From: Pseudomonadota bacterium
GTDB taxonomy: Bacteria > Pseudomonadota > Alphaproteobacteria > Rhodospirillales > Magnetospirillaceae
NCBI GenBank assembly: GCA_023458315.1
Contig: JAEXAH010000031.1
Coordinates: 1 to 20,979, forward strand
Direction: 5' to 3'
DNA: 20,979 nucleotides
Shown: piece after piece, positions 11,059 to 17,148 of the stretch
Position numbering within the stretch: position 1 is the stretch's first letter
Layout: each line of letters opens with the position of its first letter
Translations under genes and position numbers: made by a program
Notes under the pieces: generated by a model
Told to the model about the DNA's origin: nothing
Database searches by the model: none
What the model saw: only the letters and a program-made list of their open reading frames with translations

Positions 11059-12042
11059 GTGCGCGCACGCATCTTTTTCATTTTTTTCCTGGTGGTTCTG
11101 GCCATGACGGCGGGCACGGCCGCCCTGTTCCGCCATGCGCCGCCGCCCCGGACGATCCTGGTCCTGAACAACGCGATGGTCGGCGAGCGGGCCTTCGACG
11201 GCCTGCGCGAGGGGCTGGAGGAACTGGGCTGGCGCGAGGGCGTGGACATCCGCTATCTGCATCCCGGCCCGCAGCCATCCGCCGCCCAATTGCGCGCCCA
11301 GGCCCGCGACCTGATCGACGGCGACACCGCGCTGGTGGTGACGTTGTCCACCCCGGCGGCGCTGGCGGCACGCGAAGAGGCGGCGCGGCGCGGTCTGCCG
11401 CTGCTGCTGGCCCCGGCCAGCGACCCGGTGGCGGTGGGACTGGTGTCCAGCCTGTCCCATCCCGGCGAGAACGTCACCGGCATCGCCTTTGGCCTGCAAG
11501 AAGCGCGGCGGCTGGAGATGCTGACCATGGTCGCCCCACGGGTCCGCCGGGTGTGGCTGCCGTTCAACCATGCCGACCCCAGCCCCACGACCATGCTGCC
11601 CCGCCTGCGCGACACCGCCGACCGGCTGGGCCTGACCCTGGTGCCCGCCGACGTGCGCGACATCACCGCCCTGCGTCCGGCGCTGGATGCCCTGCCGCCC
11701 GACATGGACGCCATCTTCGTGCCGCCCGACGCCATGCTGGCCAGCAACCTGCGCGCCATCCTGAACACGGCGGCGGCCCGCGGCCTGCCCGTCACCACCC
11801 CCCACCGCGAAGGGGTTGCGCAGGGCGCGCTGTTTTCGTATGGCTTCGACCTTTACGCGGCCGGGCGCCAGGCGGCGCGGTTGGCCGACCGCATCCTGTC
11901 GGGCGTTCCCGCCGCCGACCTGCCCATCGAGTTCGCCGACATGGAAGTCACCCTGAACCTGGCCACCGCCGATCGTCTGGGCCTGCACGTCCCGGACCAC
12001 ATCCTGCGCCACGCCCTCATCGTCGGTCGACCGGGGGAATGA
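11059..12042 (+). CDS. PF04392-type periplasmic substrate-binding protein paired with a kinase
   Basis: A 327-residue exported protein of the ABC_sub_bind (PF04392, TrpX-like) family. A hydrophobic N-terminus (IFFIFFLVVLAMTAGTAALF) serves as signal peptide or membrane anchor; no lipobox Cys is seen. The two-lobed body contains AFDGLREGLEELGWREG, VVTLSTPAALAA, LLLAPASDPVAVGLV, SHPGENVTGI and a C-terminal GFDLYAAGRQAARLADRILSG, all typical of the family. The GTG start at 11059 is preceded by AGGA at six bases. The stop overlaps the histidine kinase start as ATGA. No permease or ATPase is encoded nearby, so the likely job is to present a ligand to the kinase rather than to feed transport. The ligand is unknown; the family includes binders of amino acids and other small organic molecules. 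Confidence 0.85.
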   Translation: MRARIFFIFFLVVLAMTAGTAALFRHAPPPRTILVLNNAMVGERAFDGLREGLEELGWREGVDIRYLHPGPQPSAAQLRAQARDLIDGDTALVVTLSTPAALAAREEAARRGLPLLLAPASDPVAVGLVSSLSHPGENVTGIAFGLQEARRLEMLTMVAPRVRRVWLPFNHADPSPTTMLPRLRDTADRLGLTLVPADVRDITALRPALDALPPDMDAIFVPPDAMLASNLRAILNTAAARGLPVTTPHREGVAQGALFSYGFDLYAAGRQAARLADRILSGVPAADLPIEFADMEVTLNLATADRLGLHVPDHILRHALIVGRPGE

Positions 12043-14237
12043 CCGCCATGCGGCTGAAGCGGCGCCTTGCCCTGGCCATCGTCCTGCTGGCGGTCCTGCC
12101 GCTGGCGGCGGCGGGAATCGTGCTGACCCGGGCGGCCTATGTGGCGGCCTACGACCTGAAGCTGGCGGAGCAGCGTCAGGCGGCGACCCTGGCGGCGGGC
12201 GAGGTCGAGGCGCTGGTGGCCGGGCTGGTGCGCGAACTGCACCTGATGGTGCGGGTCAAGGGCCTGGGCCGCCTGCCCGCGGCCGAACAGCGCGCCATGC
12301 TGAGCGAATTGCTGACCTGGGAAAAACAATTCGCCGAACTGGCCTGGCTGGATGCCGAGGGCAAGGAACGGGCGCGGGTGTCGCTGCATCAGGTGTTCGG
12401 CCCCGACGATTTGCGCAGCCGCGCCGACCTGCCCGAGTTCCAGGCCCCGCGCGCCAGCGGCGCCGCCGCCTTCGGCTCCATCGAAATCGATGCCGCCACC
12501 GCCGAGCCGCTGATGGCGGTGTCGGTGCCGGAACTGAACCCGCGCAACGGCATGGTCAGCGGCGTGCTGGTCGCCCGCCTGCGCCTGAAACACATGTGGG
12601 AGGTGGTGGTGCGGTCGCGGGCCGTCAACGCCAACCACCTGATCTATATCGCCGATCCCGGCGGCCTGGTGGTCGCCCACCCCAACCCGTCGCTGGTGCT
12701 GCGCGGCGCCCGCGCCGAACTGCCGCGCCAGGACGGCATCACCACCGGCCTGGACGGCGACCGCGTGCTGGCCGCCCGCGTCACCCTGGTGGCGGGCGCC
12801 CGCGAACTGGCGGTGGTGGCGGAACAGCCGCTGCATCAGGCGCTGGCCTTGCCGTTGCAAACCGCGCTGACCACCCTGGCCATCGTCGCCGGGGCGCTGG
12901 CGGCGGCGCTGGCCCTGGCCTTCCTGGCGGGATCGTCCATCATCCGCCCCATCCAGCGTCTGGCCGAGGTGGCCGGGCACATCAGCGCGGGCGACCTGTC
13001 GCGCCGCGCCGCCGACGAAGGGCGCGGCGACGAGATCGGCGATCTGGCCCGCGCCTTCAACACCATGACCGCGCGGCTGGTGGATCTGGTCGCCACCCTG
13101 GAAATGCGGGTCGAGGACCGCACCCGCGACCTGACCACCGCCCAGGCCCGCCTGCGCGAAGCCATCGAAAGCATTTCCGAAGGCTTCATCCTGTGCGACG
13201 CCAACGACCGCGTGGTGATCGCCAACCACCGTTTCCGCGATTTCTATCCCGAGATCGCCCATCTGGCCCAGGAAGGCCGCCCCTTCCGCCATCTGATCGA
13301 GGCGGCGGCCCGTCTTGGCTTGGCCTGCGACGACGACAACCGCCAGCAATGGCTGGAACAGCGCCAGTCCCTGCGCGAAAGCCAGACGCCGCACCTGCAA
13401 CACCTGAGTTCCGGCCGCTGGCTGCTGATCAACGAACGCCGCACCGCCAGCGGCCAGATGGTGGCCATCTACACCGACATCACCGACCTGAAGGCGGGCG
13501 AAGAGGAATTGCGCCACGCCAAGGCCCAGGCGGAAAGCGCCGCCCAGGCGAAAAGCGAGTTCCTGGCCAGCATGAGCCACGAATTGCGCACGCCGCTGAA
13601 CGCCATCATCGGCTTTTCCGACACCATGCTGAACGGGGTGTTCGGGCCGCTGGACAATCCCCGCTACCAGGAATACGTCCAGGACATCCTGAATTCCGGC
13701 CAGCACCTGCTGTCGCTGATCAACGACATCCTGGACCTGTCCAAGATCGAGGCCGGGGCCATGGCGGTGGATCACCACCCGGTGGCGCTGGGCCATGTGG
13801 TGGAACGGGCGCTGAGCATGACCCGCGATTCCGCCATGGCCAACGGCCTGTGCCTGGACGTGGACGTCGCCGCCGACCTGCCCGCCGCCGAGGGCGACGA
13901 GCGGCGGCTGTTGCAGGTGATGCTGAACCTGCTGTCCAACGCGGTGAAGTTCACCCCCGAGGGCGGCACCGTCGCCATCAAGGCCGAGGTGGACGCGGAA
14001 ACCGTCACAATCCGCGTCACCGACACCGGCATCGGCATCGCCGCCGCCGACATCCCCCTGGCCCTGGAAGCCTTCGGCCAGATCGATTCCGCGCGGTCGC
14101 GCCGCTTTCCCGGCTCGGGTCTGGGGCTGCCGCTGTCGCGCAAGCTGGTGGAACTGCACGGCGGCAGCCTGACCATCGACAGCCATGTCGGCCAGGGCAC
14201 CACCGTCATCGTGCGCCTGCCGCGGGCCAAGGACTGA
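12039..14237 (+). CDS. Membrane sensor histidine kinase (Cache-like, HAMP, PAS, HisKA, HATPase)
   Basis: A 732-residue sensor kinase. The order is TM1 (about 10-30), a large periplasmic Cache-like domain (about 31-268) with HLIYIADPGGLVVAHPNP, TM2 (about 272-296), HAMP (about 297-350), PAS (about 372-480, ending AIYTDITDLKAG), HisKA with phospho-acceptor H514 in SMSHELRTPLNAIIGFS, and HATPase_c with N634 (LLSNAVKF), DTGIGI and GSGLGLPL. No receiver domain is attached and no response regulator gene is adjacent, so its partner is elsewhere. The start at 12039 overlaps the binding-protein stop as ATGA, with a G run just upstream. An ATG three codons later (12048) is also possible. Tight coupling to the binding-protein gene suggests the two act as one sensing unit. 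Confidence 0.93.
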   Translation: MTAMRLKRRLALAIVLLAVLPLAAAGIVLTRAAYVAAYDLKLAEQRQAATLAAGEVEALVAGLVRELHLMVRVKGLGRLPAAEQRAMLSELLTWEKQFAELAWLDAEGKERARVSLHQVFGPDDLRSRADLPEFQAPRASGAAAFGSIEIDAATAEPLMAVSVPELNPRNGMVSGVLVARLRLKHMWEVVVRSRAVNANHLIYIADPGGLVVAHPNPSLVLRGARAELPRQDGITTGLDGDRVLAARVTLVAGARELAVVAEQPLHQALALPLQTALTTLAIVAGALAAALALAFLAGSSIIRPIQRLAEVAGHISAGDLSRRAADEGRGDEIGDLARAFNTMTARLVDLVATLEMRVEDRTRDLTTAQARLREAIESISEGFILCDANDRVVIANHRFRDFYPEIAHLAQEGRPFRHLIEAAARLGLACDDDNRQQWLEQRQSLRESQTPHLQHLSSGRWLLINERRTASGQMVAIYTDITDLKAGEEELRHAKAQAESAAQAKSEFLASMSHELRTPLNAIIGFSDTMLNGVFGPLDNPRYQEYVQDILNSGQHLLSLINDILDLSKIEAGAMAVDHHPVALGHVVERALSMTRDSAMANGLCLDVDVAADLPAAEGDERRLLQVMLNLLSNAVKFTPEGGTVAIKAEVDAETVTIRVTDTGIGIAAADIPLALEAFGQIDSARSRRFPGSGLGLPLSRKLVELHGGSLTIDSHVGQGTTVIVRLPRAKD

Positions 14238-14421
14238 AAGCGGCGTTTCGCAAGCGTCCAAAACGTCACGGCCCGCTTTGCTTCACTGCAACACGTCGCT
14301 TTCCTTCCCCCCCAAGGTTGGCTATGGTGACTTCGCGGGCAGGAGGAAAACAGACGCCGTTGTTCTGTCGGGCGACCACCGACACTCCATCTTGGCGTCA
14401 AGGGACGGACTTCACGACACA
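14238..14421 (+). other. Intergenic leader before the globin-coupled chemoreceptor
   Basis: This stretch should hold the end of the kinase transcript and the promoter of the soluble chemoreceptor. AAAGCGG (14237-14243) and CCGCTTT (14273-14279) can pair across a 29-base loop right after the kinase stop, but there is no T tract. No convincing -35/-10 pair was found. The ribosome binding site before 14422 is weak: AGGGA lies about 20 bases upstream. Confidence 0.3.
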
Positions 14422-15873
14422 ATGAGCGACGACTTCGAGCTTTTTGACGATACTCCCGCTCCCGCCGCCCCGGCGCCGTCCTCCGCGCCGTCTTCCTCTT
14501 CCGACCTGTTCTTCGACGACGATTCCGGCGACACCGCCCCAGCCGCTCCCGCCGGGATCAGCATGAAGGAACGCGTGGCGCAATACGTCGAACTGTTCGC
14601 CGTGGACCAGGATTCCCAGGCGCTGATCCGCGGCAACAGCCAGGACATCATGCGCGCCACCGAGGATCTGGTGACGGGCGCCTCGGACTGGGTGACACGC
14701 TTCCCGCCCTTCGGCGAAAAGCTGGCGGGCGACGCCGGAACCACCCTCAAGGGTGTGCTGGTGGAACACTGGCGCCACCTTTATTCCTGCGAATTCACCG
14801 CCGACTACATCGCCACCGCCCAGCAGCTTGGCTTCATGCTGGCCTATCTGGACCTGGGGGCAAGCTGGTATCAGGCCATGGCCTCGGCCGGTGCCGCCCG
14901 CGCCCTGGCCATGCTCAAGGGCAACCGCCGCTACGAGGCGCTGGCCCAGGCCATGGGCAAGGTGGCGCAGATGGACGTGTCGCTGGTGACGCACGATTAT
15001 TTCGAGGCGGCCAAGCAGGCCCGCGCCAAGACCGTGACCGACCTCGCCTCGGGGTTCGAGCGATCCATCAAGGGCGTGGTGGACGAAGTCGGCGCCATGG
15101 CGGCGACGCTGAAATCCCATTCCGACGAAATGCTGTCGCGCCTGTCGCACATGGATTACGAGACGGTCAACATGGCCGCCGCCGCCGAGGAGGCGGCGTT
15201 CAGCGTCGACAACATCTCGCAGAACACCACCGATCTGGCGCAAAGCATCGAACACATCCGGGTCAACGTGGTGCGCACCGCCGACGCCGCCGAACAGGCC
15301 GCCCGCGCCGCCCAGGCCACCGACGAGGCCATGCGCGGCCTGCTGGACGTGGCCTCGCGCATCGGCAAGATCGGCGAAACCATCGACACCATCGCCCGCC
15401 AGACCCGCATGCTGGCCCTGAACGCCACCATCGAGGCGGCGCGGGCCGGCACCGCCGGACGCGGTTTCGCCGTGGTGGCCCAGGAAATCAAGAAACTGTC
15501 GGAACAGACCAGCACCGCCACCCACGACATCGCCGCGTCGGTGCAGGAAGCGGTCAGCGCCACCAACACCGCCGTGGAAACCATCCACCACACCGTGGCC
15601 GCCGTGTCGGGCATCAATCAGGTGGCGACCGAGGTCCGGCAGGCGGTCGAGGCCCAGACCTCGTCCACCGGCACCATCGCCGCCCATGTGGGCGAGGCCG
15701 CGTCGGGCGCCAAGGCCGTGACCAGTTCGGTCAACAGCGCCATCGAGGCGCTGGGCGTATCATCCTCGGCGGCGGGCGAACTGAACCGGTCAGCCGACGC
15801 CCTGGCCGCCAAGGCCACCCACATGCGCAACGAGGTGGACAACTACCTCGCCCGTCTGCGTGCCATGGGCTGA
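14422..15873 (+). CDS. Soluble globin-coupled chemoreceptor lacking the proximal heme His
   Basis: A 483-residue cytoplasmic chemoreceptor with no membrane helix. An acidic, Ala/Pro/Ser-rich tail (1-45) precedes a protoglobin-type sensor (about 46-190) and then a signalling coiled coil whose tip reads MLALNATIEAARAG. The globin domain shows the family pattern EHWRHLYSCEF and, at 135-150, QLGFMLAYLDLGASWY. Globin-coupled sensors such as HemAT have the proximal heme His nine residues before this WY; here that position is Leu140. Heme binding by the usual mode is therefore unlikely. The C-terminus has no CheR-docking pentapeptide. It lies just upstream of the che operon and converges on the PYP-like gene. 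Upstream in-frame codons give no better start. The receptor call is firm; globin ancestry is likely. Confidence 0.88.
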   Translation: MSDDFELFDDTPAPAAPAPSSAPSSSSDLFFDDDSGDTAPAAPAGISMKERVAQYVELFAVDQDSQALIRGNSQDIMRATEDLVTGASDWVTRFPPFGEKLAGDAGTTLKGVLVEHWRHLYSCEFTADYIATAQQLGFMLAYLDLGASWYQAMASAGAARALAMLKGNRRYEALAQAMGKVAQMDVSLVTHDYFEAAKQARAKTVTDLASGFERSIKGVVDEVGAMAATLKSHSDEMLSRLSHMDYETVNMAAAAEEAAFSVDNISQNTTDLAQSIEHIRVNVVRTADAAEQAARAAQATDEAMRGLLDVASRIGKIGETIDTIARQTRMLALNATIEAARAGTAGRGFAVVAQEIKKLSEQTSTATHDIAASVQEAVSATNTAVETIHHTVAAVSGINQVATEVRQAVEAQTSSTGTIAAHVGEAASGAKAVTSSVNSAIEALGVSSSAAGELNRSADALAAKATHMRNEVDNYLARLRAMG

Positions 15874-15929
15874 CCTCGGCATTTTTTTGCAGCACTTATA
15901 CTTTAGTCGCAGGAATGGCACGGGGCCGG

Positions 15930-16352
15930 TTACTGGCCCTTGCGCGCCAGTTTCTTGATGAAGACCCAAAAGGTTCCCAGGATCGGGCTGACCTTGAGGT
16001 GGACGCGCACCTTGTGCGGCAGGCGGGCGACGGCGCAGTCGAAGACCACGTTCAGTTCGCCGCTGGCGACGCCCTGGCGGAACTGGCTTTCCAGCAGGCT
16101 GCTGCCCGCCCAGCGCGCCACTTCCGAGAAAAAGTCGCGGCCGACCAGCGACGGACGCGACGGGCCGAAATCATCGGGTTCGGTGTCGTTGTAGGCCACG
16201 ACCTTGCCGTCCCGGTCCAGTTCGGCCGCGCCATAGGGCAACCGCGCCACTTCGTCGGCACCGACGCGCAGCAACGGATTCTCGGGATCATCCTCGGCGA
16301 AGGCATAGACCGTCATGTTCCACGGCCCCGCCTGAGTGGTGATTGTCGGCAT
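15930..16352 (-). CDS. Photoactive yellow protein homologue without the chromophore Cys
   Basis: A small single-PAS protein of 140 residues. From its second Met (M13, at 16316) it aligns, from my memory of Halorhodospira PYP, without gaps over about 95 residues. Shared segments include LDRDGKVVAYN, FFSEV, GVASGELN and KVRVHLK, ending in WVFIKKL. In PYP numbering Tyr42 and Glu46, which hydrogen-bond the chromophore, are kept. Cys69, which binds p-coumaric acid, is Trp (residue 81 here), Thr50 is Phe and Arg52 is Pro. Covalent chromophore binding as in PYP is not possible. The start at 16352 has AGAGGTG upstream; the start at 16316 would give 128 residues, closer to PYP (125), but has a poor ribosome binding site. 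The gene diverges from the STAS/che operon and may share its control region. Confidence 0.85.
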   Translation of the reverse strand: MPTITTQAGPWNMTVYAFAEDDPENPLLRVGADEVARLPYGAAELDRDGKVVAYNDTEPDDFGPSRPSLVGRDFFSEVARWAGSSLLESQFRQGVASGELNVVFDCAVARLPHKVRVHLKVSPILGTFWVFIKKLARKGQ

Positions 16353-16385
16353 GAAAACTCTTCACCTCTTACTCCCGGAAGGAAT

Positions 16386-16404
16386 TTGCCGTATTATCCA
16401 CGCT
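16386..16404. promoter_or_regulatory. Possible shared -10 region for the divergent PYP-like and STAS genes
   Basis: The AT-rich GTATTATC at 16391-16398 reads TATTAT on the plus strand and GATAAT on the minus strand, both close to a sigma-70 -10 box. Initiation a few bases away would give leaders of about 30 bases to both the STAS gene (16435) and the PYP-like gene (16352). The -35 matches are poor in both directions, and no flagellar sigma-28 motif was seen. Confidence 0.3.
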
Positions 16405-16434
16405 CGGTCCACAGGGAAAACGTGGTCAAGCGGT

Positions 16435-16746
16435 ATGGAGCTCAAGGACAACAACGGCAGGTTGGAAGTGGAATTGCCCGTCGCCATCGATCTGGTGGCG
16501 GCCGGGGAGTTGCGCGACCTGCTGCTCGACGCCCTGGCCAAAGACAGCGCCGCCGACCTGGTGCTGCGGGCCGGAGCGGTCGAACGCATCGCCACCGCCG
16601 CCATCCAGGTCATCCTGGCGGGCGAGCCCGCGTTCCGCACCGCCGCCCGCCGGCTGGAAATCGAGGACGCTTCCCCGGCCCTGGCGGCATCGTTCCGCCA
16701 GTTGGGGCTGGGCGAGGATCTGGACAAACTTCTATTGATTGCCTGA
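16435..16746 (+). CDS. STAS-domain protein, first gene of the chemotaxis operon
   Basis: A 103-residue single STAS domain. It shows the alternating strand/helix pattern of anti-sigma-antagonist proteins: RLEVELPVAIDLVAAGELRD, LVLRAGAVERIATAAIQVIL, RRLEIEDASPALAASFRQLGL. At the loop where SpoIIAA-type antagonists have DSSGL, the sequence is RIATAAIQ. Only a Thr is available there, so Ser phosphorylation is not supported. STAS proteins at the head of che operons are known, and may act as adaptors or partner switches. The ATG at 16435 is the only Met in frame near the domain edge; its ribosome binding site is weak. The cheY start follows the stop by 14 bases. Family call is good; role is inferred from position. 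Confidence 0.8.
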   Translation: MELKDNNGRLEVELPVAIDLVAAGELRDLLLDALAKDSAADLVLRAGAVERIATAAIQVILAGEPAFRTAARRLEIEDASPALAASFRQLGLGEDLDKLLLIA

Positions 16747-16760
16747 CAGGGGATTATCTC

Positions 16761-17126
16761 ATGGGTAAGAGCGTTCTCGCCGTCGACGATTCCAAGACGA
16801 TGCGCGACATGGTCTCCTTCACGCTGCGTGGCGCGGGCTACACGGTGCTGGAGGCCGAGCACGGCGTCGCCGCGCTCAAGGTGTTGCAGGGCCAGAAGGT
16901 CGACGTCATCATCACCGACGTCAACATGCCGGAAATGGACGGCATCACCCTGACCCGCCGCATCCGCGCCCTGCCCACCCAGGCCGGCACCCCGATCCTG
17001 ATCCTGACCACGGAAAGCGACCAGTCCAAGAAGGACGAAGGCCGCGCCGCCGGTGCCACCGGCTGGATCGTCAAGCCGTTCAGCCCCGACAAGCTGTTGC
17101 AGATCGTCGCCAAGGTCTGCCCGTAA
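16761..17126 (+). CDS. cheY: CheY-type single-domain response regulator
   Basis: A 121-residue receiver domain with no output domain. The acidic pair D9/D10 (AVDDSKTMRDMV), phospho-acceptor D53 (ITDVNMPEMDG), T83/T84 (ILTTESD) and K105 (IVKPFSPDKL) are all in place. It should be phosphorylated by the CheA encoded next, either to act on the flagellar switch or as a phosphate sink. AGGGGA eight bases before the ATG is the ribosome binding site. It lies between the STAS gene (14 bp) and cheA (22 bp) in one operon. Several CheY proteins are usual in this type of bacterium, so direct motor control is not certain. Confidence 0.95.
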   Translation: MGKSVLAVDDSKTMRDMVSFTLRGAGYTVLEAEHGVAALKVLQGQKVDVIITDVNMPEMDGITLTRRIRALPTQAGTPILILTTESDQSKKDEGRAAGATGWIVKPFSPDKLLQIVAKVCP

Positions 17127-17148
17127 ACCAAGCGGAAGGAAGCCGGGC

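Noticed and set aside
11853..14261. Open frame of about 800 codons on the minus strand opposite the histidine kinase
   Set aside because: It is the antisense shadow of the kinase gene. The product is His/Gln/Gly-rich with no recognisable domain.
15874..15929. Possible intrinsic terminator after the globin receptor (seven T at 15882-15888)
   Set aside because: The T run is real, but the sequence before it forms only a 4-bp stem (TGCC/GGCA) with a long loop. The GGGCC/GGCCC pair near 15923-15939 overlaps the PYP-like stop and has no T tract.
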